Under the pieces are notes generated by a model, which made no database searches, was not told where the DNA came from, and saw only the letters and a list, made by a program, of their open reading frames with translations. 64,000 bases of DNA from contig NZ_LMJJ01000044.1 in NCBI RefSeq assembly GCF_001429285.1, positions 261,350-325,349 on the forward strand, given 5' to 3'. Source of the stretch: Ensifer sp. Root278 (GTDB taxonomy: Bacteria > Pseudomonadota > Alphaproteobacteria > Rhizobiales > Rhizobiaceae). How positions within the stretch are numbered: the first letter of the stretch is position 1; each line of letters starts with the position of its first letter. Of this stretch, positions 20,588 to 28,933 are shown piece after piece. Both the position numbers and the translations under genes were made by a program.

Positions 20588-20830
20588 ATGGCGCGGATCA
20601 CTTACACCATCGTTCCTCATGACGGAGGATGGGCCTATAAGGCCGCCGAAGCATATTCGGAGCCCTTTCCCAGCCGCGAAATGGCGCTAGCCGCCGCCAA
20701 GGCTGCCGCCGCCGAACAACAGGTCGGCGGCGACGACGAAGATATCAGTTTCCAGGATGACGAAGGCCACTGGCACTTCGAGCACACAGACGGCGGCGAT
20801 CGGCCGGAAGCGACCGTAGAAGACGGCTAG
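20588..20830 (+). CDS. DUF2188-like small protein
   Basis: An 80-residue protein (MARITYTIVPHDGGWAYKAA) resembling DUF2188: a short beta-rich domain with aromatic HDGGWAYK and an alanine-rich helix (SREMALAAAKAAAAEQQ), ending in an acidic tail. No signal peptide. GGGAGG lies 6 bases before the ATG, which favours this start over upstream in-frame codons. Function is unknown; the family is common in rhizobia. The next small gene follows after about 80 bases. Confidence 0.8.
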   Translation: MARITYTIVPHDGGWAYKAAEAYSEPFPSREMALAAAKAAAAEQQVGGDDEDISFQDDEGHWHFEHTDGGDRPEATVEDG

Positions 20831-20911
20831 TACGCTTCAAGGCAGGCCGGCTCAATCCGAACACAAGCGTGAGTATTGCGTGCACACCATCTCTCCCACG
20901 GAGGATATTCG

Positions 20912-21130
20912 ATGCACTATAACGTTCAGATCTTCACCTGGACCCCGCGGCAGGGAGTCCACCAGGTCGGATCGGCAATCGAGGTGGACGCCCCCAATTC
21001 GAAGGCGGCAGCGGTCTCCCTTCTCGGCCTGAGGCTGGAAAACCAGGGATGCGCAACGAAGCTCGCCGTCCGGGTATGGCACGACGATGCTTACCGGGCC
21101 GAATGCGATTGCTACTACTACAACAGCTGA
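20912..21130 (+). CDS. small hypothetical protein
   Basis: A 72-residue soluble protein (MHYNVQIFTWTPRQGVHQVG) ending in CDCYYYNS. I do not recognise the family. GGAGG lies 7 bases before the ATG at 20912, a stronger context than the upstream in-frame ATG. Its composition (beta-strand, one alanine helix, beta-strand) resembles the preceding DUF2188-like protein in size and style, so the two may be related stress or housekeeping small proteins. That link is inference. Confidence 0.65.
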   Translation: MHYNVQIFTWTPRQGVHQVGSAIEVDAPNSKAAAVSLLGLRLENQGCATKLAVRVWHDDAYRAECDCYYYNS

Positions 21131-21212
21131 GCGGTCGCGCTCTCTGAAGCAACCTCTCGCTTCTCAGCGAGCGGCTACACGTGCGCGGAATAATCATTGA
21201 AAGCCGGATGTC

Positions 21213-21297
21213 TGGTGCGGGCGGCGGGGATCGAACCCGCACAGCCAAGGCCGAGAGATTTTAAGTCTCTTGCGTCTACCAGTTTCGCCACGCCCGC
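21213..21297 (-). tRNA. tRNA-Leu (anticodon TAA)
   Basis: On the minus strand, an 85-base cloverleaf with acceptor GCGGGCG/CGCCCGC, anticodon arm AGAGACT-TAA-AATCTCT, T loop GTTCGATCC, a class II variable arm, and an encoded CCA end. Confidence 0.97.
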
Positions 21298-21367
21298 TTT
21301 GCCCCCTAGATCAAACACTCAAGGGGAACAGTCAAGTGCATCAGACAGGTGAAAGGTGGATTGCCGC

Positions 21368-21625
21368 TCAGGCGCTCTGTTGCTTAGGCTTCAGAAAGTA
21401 GAAGACGACAGCTGCGATGAGCGCGGCGATGCCGCAGAGGATGAACATTTCGAAATAGGGGCGGCCCGAATTGAATGAGTAGATGGCAGGAGCCACGAAC
21501 GCCAAGACGACCAAGCCCGCCAGACGGGACGAAAGCACGCTGAGAGCGGAGACCTTGCGCAGCAGCCACCCGATCAGCGTGCCGAGCAGCAGCATTGAAA
21601 TTGTTGCACCGAATATTTGTGCCAT
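21368..21625 (-). CDS. small membrane protein, unknown function
   Basis: An 85-residue protein with three predicted transmembrane helices (about residues 4-22 GATISMLLLGTLIGWLL, 33-50 LAGLVVLAFVAPAIYSF, 56-78 YFEMFILCGIAALIAAVVFY) and a basic cytoplasmic end KPKQQSA. Start set at the ATG 5 bases after GGGGGAG. I do not recognise a named family. Confidence 0.7.
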   Translation of the reverse strand: MAQIFGATISMLLLGTLIGWLLRKVSALSVLSSRLAGLVVLAFVAPAIYSFNSGRPYFEMFILCGIAALIAAVVFYFLKPKQQSA

Positions 21626-21805
21626 TGTCACTCCCCCCTGACGAAATCGCGATGGTATATCGCGCTGATTCGGAGTGCGGTGGATAGGGAGTACAACCGC
21701 TGATTTCGTTCGACGCGCTAGCGCGGATGCGGTCGCGATAGCCTCCGACGCCTCGCCAACAGCCTTTTGGTGGTGTGGCCCCAGGAGGGCAATTAGCCCG
21801 CGTGC

Positions 21806-22510
21806 CTAGAGCGGCAAGCGTTCAAGGATCGGCGGCAATCCGCCGAGATCGTCGATCTCGCGAAATCTCCGATGGTTCTCCGGCTTGTCGTGATGCTCGA
21901 ATGCCCAAGTCAGTGCATGTGGGACGTAAACACCCCAGCTTCCCGCATCGAGGGCCGGAACGATGTCGGATTTCAGAGAGTTGCCGACCATCAGGCTTTT
22001 CAGCGGCCCGTCGCCATGGCGCTTGAAGAGGCGTTCGTAGGTGCTCGCATTCTTGTCGCTGACGATCTCGACGGCGTCGAAATAATCGCCAAGGCCGGAG
22101 GCCGCGAGCTTGCGCTCCTGGTCGAAGAGATCGCCTTTCGTGATCATGACAAGGCGGAAGGTGCCGTGAAGGGCACTGAGTGTTTCTTGGACATGGGGCA
22201 GGGGTTCGACCGGATGGACAAGCATGTCGCGGCCGGCCGCCAGGATTTCGGCGATCACGGATGAGGGGACTTTCCCATCCGTCACGTCCACCGCGGTCTC
22301 GACCATCGACAGAACGAAGCCTTTGATGCCGAAACCGTAGAGAGCGAGATTGCGTTTCTCCGCGGCAAGCAGCCGTTCGGACAGATGCTCGGTGTCGGTG
22401 TGGGGGCTCAGAAGTTCGGCGAAGCGTGCCTCGGTCAGGCGAAAGAACTGTTCGTTCTGCCAAAGCGTATCGTCGGCATCGAAACCAACAGTCGTTATTG
22501 CATGGGGCAT
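21806..22510 (-). CDS. HAD-superfamily hydrolase
   Basis: A 234-residue phosphatase-like protein. HAD motif I is GFDADDTLWQ (residues 8-17), motif II VMITKGD, motif III Lys in SLMVGNSLKSD, and motif IV GNSLKSDIVPALDAGSWGVY. A C1 cap lies between motifs I and II. The closest functional style is YjjG-like nucleotide or phosphosugar hydrolase, but substrate is not predictable. It starts 4 bases after the stop of the preceding secreted-protein gene, so the two are probably cotranscribed. Confidence 0.88.
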   Translation of the reverse strand: MPHAITTVGFDADDTLWQNEQFFRLTEARFAELLSPHTDTEHLSERLLAAEKRNLALYGFGIKGFVLSMVETAVDVTDGKVPSSVIAEILAAGRDMLVHPVEPLPHVQETLSALHGTFRLVMITKGDLFDQERKLAASGLGDYFDAVEIVSDKNASTYERLFKRHGDGPLKSLMVGNSLKSDIVPALDAGSWGVYVPHALTWAFEHHDKPENHRRFREIDDLGGLPPILERLPL

Positions 22511-22514
22511 GATC

Positions 22515-23105
22515 TTACGGTCCGGCAATCTTGAAGGGCTGGTCGACGCTAGCGGTCTTGCCGCTGTTGACGTCATTGAAATGGAAGCGCAGCACGTAGT
22601 CGCCGGCCGGCGCGCCGGAAACATCGATGGTCAGCGTCGAATAGATTTCCTGGTTCCTGAGGTAACCGGTGAAGGTGAAGTCGCCGAAGGCCTTCTGGCC
22701 GGCGAGAACGTCACCCTTCGGATTGAGGATATCGAAGTCGACGGTGAAATGGCTCTCGAGCTTGCCCTTCTCTGCCGCATCCTTCCAGGAGAGGCCGATC
22801 GGCTCGATGTAGGAGATCAGCGACTCTCCCTCCTTGAAGACCGAGCCGTCTCGCGGCTGGTACATCGCATAACCAGTCGGCTGCTTGGAGACGAAGATCG
22901 CCTTGCCGATCGCGAAGGGCAGCGTTTGCGAAAAGTCGCTCATCGCCTTGAGAAGCAGGTCTCGCGCCTTTGCCGCATCGCCCGAAGCGGCAAGTTTCTC
23001 CGCCTGCGCCGCCGCGTCGGTGAGCGGTCCGGCGTGGGCGATGGAGTGTCCGGATAGTGTCGTGGCGGCGCTCAGCGTCGCCAGAAGAAGAATATGTTTC
23101 ACCAT
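22515..23105 (-). CDS. secreted protein of unknown function
   Basis: A 196-residue exported protein. Signal peptide at residues 1-25 (MVKHILLLATLSAATTLSGH...AHA). The mature part begins with an alanine-rich helix pair (LTDAAAQAEKLAASGDAAKA) and ends in an immunoglobulin-like beta region (DVSGAPAGDYVLRFHFNDV). The start at 23105 gives a proper signal peptide; the longer open frame does not. No named family recognised. It lies downstream of trkH and just upstream of the HAD gene in the same direction. Confidence 0.75.
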   Translation of the reverse strand: MVKHILLLATLSAATTLSGHSIAHAGPLTDAAAQAEKLAASGDAAKARDLLLKAMSDFSQTLPFAIGKAIFVSKQPTGYAMYQPRDGSVFKEGESLISYIEPIGLSWKDAAEKGKLESHFTVDFDILNPKGDVLAGQKAFGDFTFTGYLRNQEIYSTLTIDVSGAPAGDYVLRFHFNDVNSGKTASVDQPFKIAGP

Positions 23106-23186
23106 GACGTTCCCCCATCGCCGGATGACACCGACTTTCGGCATCTGCCGCATCAAGTCAAGACGATAGGGCTGGCCGGCCAATGG

Positions 23187-24641
23187 TCAATGCTTCCAGA
23201 ACACCGGCGTCAGGATCACGAGCACGGTCAGCACTTCCAGACGGCCGAGAAGCATCATCAGCGACAGCAGATAGAGCTCGGGATCGCCGAGCGTCGAGAA
23301 GTTGCCGGCCGGCCCGATGATGGGGCCAAGCCCGGGACCGACATTCGAAAGGCAGGTGATGACCGCCGATGTCGCCGTGACCAGGTCGTAGCCGAGCGCA
23401 CCCATGGCGAGGCTGCCGAAGACCCAGAGCAGGATATAGGTGATGAAGAACAGGAAGATGGCCCGCTGCGTGTCGGCATCGACGGTGCTGTTGCCGTAGC
23501 GCACGGCGTAGATCGCATTGGGATAGACGAGCTTGTTGAGCCCTGAGCGGATCGCGTTGAAGAGCACGATGAACCGATAGGCCTTGATGCCGCCGGCGGT
23601 CGATCCGGAACAACCGCCCATGAAGGTCGCGATGAAGGCGGCCATGACGACGAAGGGCCCCCAGAGGCTGTAGTCCTGGCTGGCATAGCCGCTCGTCGAG
23701 AGGATCGAGGTGATGTTGAAGAAGGAATGCGCCAGCGCCAGGTGAAATTCGACGCCATTCGCCAGGCGGTGATAGACCGCCACTGCGACCGAAAAGGCAG
23801 AGAGATAGCCGAGAAAGACGATGATCTGCGGATCGCGCAGCGCGTCAAGCCGGCCGCGCGCCACCAGCACGATCAGGATCGAGAACGGCAGGCTGCAAAG
23901 CGCCATGAAGAAGATCGCCGTCCAGAGCAGTGGAATGCTGCCGAAATAGGCGAAGGATGCATCATGGGTGGAAAAGCCGCCGGTGGCGACGGTCGACATC
24001 GCGTGGTTGATGGCGTCGAAGCGGTTCATGCCGGTCAGGAAGTAGCCGATGGTGCAGAGGAGCGTGATGACGACATAGACGATCAGGAACGCGCGGCTGA
24101 AGCTGGCGAGGCGTGCAAACGGCTTGTCGCTGGTATCGGAGGATTCCATCTTGAAGAAGGACATGCCGCCGACCCTGAGATAGGGGATGATGAAGAGGCC
24201 GAGCACGACGATGCCGATGCCGCCGAGCCAGCAGAGCAGCGAGCGCCAGACGAGCAGTCCGGGCGGCGCGTCGTCGAGCCCGACGATGACGGTGCCTCCG
24301 GTCGTGGTGATAGCCGATACGGACTCAAACAGCGCCTGGGCAAAATCGAGGTCAAGTGACGACAGCCAGAGCGGGATCGCGCCGACCACCGAAAACACGG
24401 CCCACAGCAGGTTGACAAGGACGAAGCCGAACTTCTTGGAGAAGGGCGGTGGCCCCGTGCGGGTCGCCATGAAGGTCGCAAGCGACAACCCGCCGACCAT
24501 AAAGGCCGAAGCGGCGAAGATCTGCCAATCGGGATGGCCGTAGTAGAGATCAACCATCGCCGGCACCAGCATCGCGCATGCGAGATAGATGCCGAGGATT
24601 GCCGCGATGTGCACAGCATGCCGGATCAGAGTTGCGTTCAA
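23187..24641 (-). CDS. trkH: TrkH-family potassium uptake protein
   Basis: A 484-residue polytopic membrane protein of the Trk/Ktr/HKT superfamily. The four pore-loop repeats are recognisable from their filter regions, such as ITTTGGTVI (P1), MSTVATGGFSTHD (P2), STSGYASQDY (P3) and TCLSNVGPGLG (P4). Together with cytoplasmic TrkA it imports K+ under low turgor; trkA is not in this window. First gene of a minus-strand run with the secreted protein and the HAD hydrolase. Confidence 0.94.
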   Translation of the reverse strand: MNATLIRHAVHIAAILGIYLACAMLVPAMVDLYYGHPDWQIFAASAFMVGGLSLATFMATRTGPPPFSKKFGFVLVNLLWAVFSVVGAIPLWLSSLDLDFAQALFESVSAITTTGGTVIVGLDDAPPGLLVWRSLLCWLGGIGIVVLGLFIIPYLRVGGMSFFKMESSDTSDKPFARLASFSRAFLIVYVVITLLCTIGYFLTGMNRFDAINHAMSTVATGGFSTHDASFAYFGSIPLLWTAIFFMALCSLPFSILIVLVARGRLDALRDPQIIVFLGYLSAFSVAVAVYHRLANGVEFHLALAHSFFNITSILSTSGYASQDYSLWGPFVVMAAFIATFMGGCSGSTAGGIKAYRFIVLFNAIRSGLNKLVYPNAIYAVRYGNSTVDADTQRAIFLFFITYILLWVFGSLAMGALGYDLVTATSAVITCLSNVGPGLGPIIGPAGNFSTLGDPELYLLSLMMLLGRLEVLTVLVILTPVFWKH

Positions 24642-24767
24642 GCGTTCAATTTCCCGGAAAGCGTTGCGGACGTCCCGGCCTAACGGGATGCAGTCGCATT
24701 GTTCACGGCAGTCCGATTCGAGTCAAAGCGATGGCTTCGGGCGTTGCAATGTGCAATAGCCACAGCC

Positions 24768-24875
24768 ACTAGAGCGCCGTGCGTTCAGATGAACGCACTA
24801 AGGACGCTCTAGCATTTTGATTCTAGAGCATCTGTCCGCCTCAAGTGATTCCACTTGAGAGCGGGATGCTCTAGC
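24768..24875. repeat. dispersed intergenic repeat upstream of ilvA
   Basis: Several CTAGAG(C) units in both orientations: AGAGCGCCGTGCGTTCAGA...CGCTCTAG, then CTAGAGCATCTG...GGGATGCTCTAG. Inner arms TCAAGTGATTCCACTTGA form a hairpin. Related to the repeat at 6072-6150. Confidence 0.75.
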
Positions 24876-24899
24876 CAACTCAACGGAAGACCGCACGCG

Positions 24900-26147
24900 A
24901 TGAAGCAGGATGTTGAAGCCGCAACCGAAGCCTTGCGGGAGATCTTCCCGCCGACGCCGCTGCAGCTCAACGAGCACTTGAGCGCGCGCTACGGCGCCAA
25001 CATCTACCTCAAGCGCGAAGACCTGTCGCCCGTTCGCTCCTACAAGATCCGCGGCGCTTTCAATTTCTTCCGCAAGGCGCTTGGCGCCGGCGCCTCCGGC
25101 AAGACATTCGTCTGCGCCTCGGCCGGCAACCACGCCCAGGGCTTTGCCTTTGTCTGCCGTCATTTCGGCGTGCCGGGCGTCGTTTTCATGCCGGTGACGA
25201 CGCCGCAGCAGAAGATCGACAAGACCCGCATGTTTGGCGGCGAATTCATCACCATCCGCCTCGTCGGCGATATCTTCGACCAGTGCTACAAGGCGGCGCG
25301 CGATCACGTCGAAGCGATCGGCGGCGTCATGGTGCCACCTTTCGATCATGCCGATATCATCGAAGGCCAGGCAAGCGTTGCCGCCGAAATTTCCTGGCAG
25401 CTGCCTGACGGTGTCACGCCTGATCTCGTTGTCCTGCCCGTTGGCGGCGGCGGCCTTGCTGCCGGTGTGACGGGTTATTTCAAGGACGTGGTTGAAGCGG
25501 ATCATTTCATCTTCTGCGAACCCGTCGGTGCCCCCAGCCTGCGCGAAAGCCTCGAAACCGGCAGCGTCGTGACCCTCGATCAGGTCGACAATTTCGTTGA
25601 CGGTGCCGCCGTCGGACGGATTGGCGACCTCAATTTTGCAGCGCTTCGGCGCTTTTCCGCCGATCAGGTGATGCTTCTAGCGGAGAATGCAATCTGCCTG
25701 ACGATCGTCGACATGCTGAATGTCGAAGGTGTGGTGCTGGAGCCGGCAGGGGCGCTTTCGGTTGCAGCCCTGGACGTACTCGGCCCCAAGAAACTGGCGG
25801 GCAAGACGGTGGTTGCCGTCGTCTCCGGGGGCAATTTCGATTTCGATCGTCTGCCCGACGTCAAAGAGCGGGCGATGCGCCATGCCGGGCTCAAGAAGTA
25901 CTTCATTCTGCGCATGGCGCAACGGCCCGGCGCGCTTCGCGACTTCCTCAATCTGCTCGGCGACGAGGACGACATCTCGCGCTTCGAATACCTGAAGAAA
26001 TCGGCGCGCAACTTCGGCTCCATTCTGATCGGCATCGAGACCAAACACGCCGAGAACTTCCCGGTCTTGAAGGCTCGCTTCGACGCCGCGGGGCTTCGCT
26101 ACCAGGACATCACCGAGAACGAAATCCTCTCCAATCTCATCATTTAA
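24900..26147 (+). CDS. ilvA: threonine ammonia-lyase (threonine dehydratase)
   Basis: A 415-residue PLP enzyme that deaminates threonine to 2-oxobutyrate, the first committed step to isoleucine. PLP lysine lies in LSPVRSYKIRGAFNFFRKA (about residue 48), and the phosphate loop is LPVGGGGLAAGV. The C-terminal about 90 residues form a regulatory ACT-like domain (KYFILRMAQRPGALRDFLN; ENEILSNLII). The start at 24900 is the first codon with normal coding character; an upstream in-frame ATG lies in the repeat. Confidence 0.95.
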   Translation: MKQDVEAATEALREIFPPTPLQLNEHLSARYGANIYLKREDLSPVRSYKIRGAFNFFRKALGAGASGKTFVCASAGNHAQGFAFVCRHFGVPGVVFMPVTTPQQKIDKTRMFGGEFITIRLVGDIFDQCYKAARDHVEAIGGVMVPPFDHADIIEGQASVAAEISWQLPDGVTPDLVVLPVGGGGLAAGVTGYFKDVVEADHFIFCEPVGAPSLRESLETGSVVTLDQVDNFVDGAAVGRIGDLNFAALRRFSADQVMLLAENAICLTIVDMLNVEGVVLEPAGALSVAALDVLGPKKLAGKTVVAVVSGGNFDFDRLPDVKERAMRHAGLKKYFILRMAQRPGALRDFLNLLGDEDDISRFEYLKKSARNFGSILIGIETKHAENFPVLKARFDAAGLRYQDITENEILSNLII

Positions 26148-26222
26148 ACGGATCAGGGCGCTGCGGTTGATTATCGGCACTTAGGCTTTGACAGTGTCGG
26201 CCGCGGCGTCTAAGTCTTGGGC

Positions 26223-26543
26223 ATGGCATCGTTTTTCTCGAAATTGTTCGGCCGTTCGGGCTCTTCTGAAAACCAGACGCAGGCTGCGCCTGGAAAGACC
26301 GAGGTCTATGCCGAATGCACCATCCGCGCGACGCCCATGCGTGAAGGCTCGCAGTTTCGTCTGGCTGGAAGCATCGAGAAGGCCTCGGCGGATGGCGGCA
26401 CCAAGACCCGCAGCTTCATCCGCGCCGATCTCTTCACCTCGGAGCAGGACGCGATCGATGCCGCTCTGCGCAAGGGACGCCAGATCATCGACCAGACCGG
26501 CCCGTCGCTGTTTTCCGACGACGCCCAGTCGCGTCAGGTTTGA
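26223..26543 (+). CDS. HlyU-family protein
   Basis: A 106-residue protein (MASFFSKLFGRSGSSENQ) with the HlyU domain: AECTIRATPMREGSQFRLAG and FIRADLFTSEQDAIDAALRK. The family is named for Vibrio HlyU, but these short alphaproteobacterial proteins belong to PF10115 and lack a winged-helix motif, so a regulator role here is unproven. It follows ilvA by 75 bases in the same direction. Confidence 0.85.
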   Translation: MASFFSKLFGRSGSSENQTQAAPGKTEVYAECTIRATPMREGSQFRLAGSIEKASADGGTKTRSFIRADLFTSEQDAIDAALRKGRQIIDQTGPSLFSDDAQSRQV

Positions 26544-26677
26544 TCAGACGCCGCCTGCAACGTAGCTAAATTGTCTCAGATGGTTAGCGGGCATTCTTAA
26601 TGTCTCGTGCTAATTTTCATCGGTCTGCGTACGGATCACCGGACCAGCTAAATCTGCATCGTCCGCTCAAAATGATA

Positions 26678-26699
26678 GGCCGCCACAAGCAGGGCGGCC
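26678..26699 (-). terminator. possible cpdB terminator hairpin
   Basis: A 7-bp GC stem GGCCGCC / GGCGGCC with an 8-base loop lies about 20 bases after the cpdB stop on the minus strand; it is followed by TATCATTTT, only weakly U-rich. Confidence 0.55.
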
Positions 26700-26720
26700 C
26701 GACCCTGGTTCGCCTGAAGC

Positions 26721-28703
26721 TCAGAGCTTGATCCGGAAGCGGGCAAAGCCTTCGGCGGAGTCACCGGCATCTTCGATCGTCACGCCCTTCACCTGTGCCA
26801 GGAACTGCCGGGCCTTCGGGCCGCTGTCGAAGGTCACGGTCGTATTGGCGAGTGGCACGAAGGTCCAGTTGGCGTCGGCAGATGGGTTGATCGTGCCCTG
26901 ATCGATGATGTAGCGCACCACGACGTCGCGGTTGGTGTCGGGGGCTACGAACACCACTTTGTCGGCGGCGATGTCGGGGAAATTGCCGCCGCCGCCGGCC
27001 CGGTAGTTGTTGGTCGCAACCACGAATTTCTGCGCTGCGTCAATCGGTTGCCCGTTGAACTGCAGGTTCTTGATACGGTTCGACGACGCATTGATCGTGT
27101 TGCCGTCCTTGTCGAACTTCGGCGGCACGGAAAGGTCGATCTGATAGGTGACGCCGTCGATGACGTCGAAATTATAGGACGGGAAACCGCCGTTGATCAG
27201 CGGCGCGTCCGAGGCGCCAGGTTTGACTTCGTTGAAGATGCCGGCAGACATTTCCAGCCAGTTGCGCACCTGGTCGCCGGTTATGACGACGGCCTGCACC
27301 GTATTCGGATAGAGATAGAGGTCGGCGACGTTCTTGATCGCGATGTCGCCGGCGGGGACGTCGGTGTAGTAGTCCGCGCCGCCACGGCCGCCGGCCTTGA
27401 AGGGGGCCGCTGCCGACAGCACCGGCAGGTCGCGGTACTCGGTCTCCTTCAACATGTCCTTGATGTACCAGGTCTGCGCCTGGCTGACGATCTGCACGGA
27501 CGGGTCGTCGGCGACCAGGGCGAAGTAGGAATAGAGCGGCGCACTGGTCTTGCCGACAGGCGTGCGCACATAGGCGAGTGTTGCCTCGTGGTCCTTCTTC
27601 GCGGCGGCCAGCACCTCCGGCTTGTCGGTGACCTCGGCGATCACCTTCTTTTCTTCGCGACGGTAGATCGGCCGCGCCTCGCTCGTTGAACTGACGACAC
27701 GCCAGGCGCCACCCTCCCGTTCGATCAGCAGGTCGATCAGGCCGAGATGCGAGCCCCAGAAACCACCCATGACGCCGGGCCTGCCGGAGATCAGGCCCTT
27801 CGTGTTGTCGACCCCCGCGATGCCGTCGAACTTCGGCCCGGGGAAATCGAGGTGGCTGTGGCCGGTGACGATCGCATCGATGCCTGCGATGGCGGCAAGG
27901 GGAACGGACGCGTTTTCGAGGTTCTCCGCATAGGCCTGCTGGCCGATGCCGGAATGGGAGAGGGCGACGACGATGTCGACGCCTTCCTCGCGCATCTGTG
28001 GCACCCAGGCTTCGGCGGCCTTGACGATGTCGCGGGCACTGGCCTTGCCTTCGAGGTTCTTGGCATCCCAGGTCATGATCTGTGGTGGAACGAAGCCGAT
28101 GAGGCCGATGCGAACCTGATGTTCCGCGCCGGAGCCGTCTTTCACTTTTCGGTCGAGAATGACGTAAGGCTTGAGAAACAGCTCATCCTGACGTCCGTTG
28201 GCGGCAAGTGCGCCCTTCGTCAGGTTGGCGCAGACCAGCGGGAAGTTCGCGCCGTCCAGGACCTTGAACATGAAGTCCAGGCCATAGTTGAATTCGTGGT
28301 TGCCAAGCGTGCCGCAATCATAGCCGAGCACGTTCATGGCGGCGATGACAGGGTGGATATCGCCGTCCTTCATGCCGCGCTGATAGGCAATGTAGTCGCC
28401 CATCGGGTTGCCCTGGAGGAAGTCGCCATTGTCGACCAGGATGGAGTTTGTCGCTTCGGCTCGGATGGCGTCGATGATCGAGGCGGTGCGCGCAAGGCCG
28501 ACCGTATCGTTGGGCTTGTCGCCGTAATAGTCGTAGGGAAAGACGTGCACGTGCAGGTCCGTCGTTTCCATGATTCTGAGATGCGCCTGGTTGGCGGCGG
28601 CGCGGACTGAGAAGGGGTGCAGCATGACAAGCGCCGAAGAAGCCGCGGCCCCCGCGAGAAGCGAACGGCGCGTAAGGTGGAGCGGGGATGTCATCGATGG
28701 CAT
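26721..28703 (-). CDS. cpdB: 2',3'-cyclic-nucleotide 2'-phosphodiesterase / 3'-nucleotidase, Tat-exported
   Basis: A 660-residue periplasmic enzyme that hydrolyses 2',3'-cyclic nucleotides and 3'-nucleotides for nutrient scavenging. The N-terminus carries a twin-arginine signal (LTRRSLLAGAAASSALVML). The metallophosphoesterase domain has METTDLHVHVFPYDYY, VDNGDFLQGNPMGDY, LGNHEFNYG and VTGHSHLDFPG. The C-terminal 5'-nucleotidase domain has NYRAGGGGNFPDI. The start at 28703 is chosen because GGAGG is 5 bases upstream; an ATG at 28715 is in frame. Confidence 0.93.
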   Translation of the reverse strand: MPSMTSPLHLTRRSLLAGAAASSALVMLHPFSVRAAANQAHLRIMETTDLHVHVFPYDYYGDKPNDTVGLARTASIIDAIRAEATNSILVDNGDFLQGNPMGDYIAYQRGMKDGDIHPVIAAMNVLGYDCGTLGNHEFNYGLDFMFKVLDGANFPLVCANLTKGALAANGRQDELFLKPYVILDRKVKDGSGAEHQVRIGLIGFVPPQIMTWDAKNLEGKASARDIVKAAEAWVPQMREEGVDIVVALSHSGIGQQAYAENLENASVPLAAIAGIDAIVTGHSHLDFPGPKFDGIAGVDNTKGLISGRPGVMGGFWGSHLGLIDLLIEREGGAWRVVSSTSEARPIYRREEKKVIAEVTDKPEVLAAAKKDHEATLAYVRTPVGKTSAPLYSYFALVADDPSVQIVSQAQTWYIKDMLKETEYRDLPVLSAAAPFKAGGRGGADYYTDVPAGDIAIKNVADLYLYPNTVQAVVITGDQVRNWLEMSAGIFNEVKPGASDAPLINGGFPSYNFDVIDGVTYQIDLSVPPKFDKDGNTINASSNRIKNLQFNGQPIDAAQKFVVATNNYRAGGGGNFPDIAADKVVFVAPDTNRDVVVRYIIDQGTINPSADANWTFVPLANTTVTFDSGPKARQFLAQVKGVTIEDAGDSAEGFARFRIKL

Positions 28704-28933
28704 GCGGTCCTCCATTTATCAAGGATCCCGGTTTTTCCGAGACGAGTGCAATCCGGAGTTTTGTTCGCGGCTGCGCGAACCATGGTGGGTTGGCGGCGAC
28801 TATGCCGGAAAGGCGACATTTTCGAAAGCGGCAGATTTTCGCATTCTGGCGGCTGACAGCCGCGGGTTCCGCTAAAGTTTTCTTCAAACTTCCTGTTTAA
28901 CCGTGCTTCGGGAAACGGAACTTTTTCAAGCAC

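Noticed and set aside
24855..24899. Upstream start for ilvA
   Set aside because: It would place 15 residues inside a dispersed repeat; the ATG at 24900 fits the family better.
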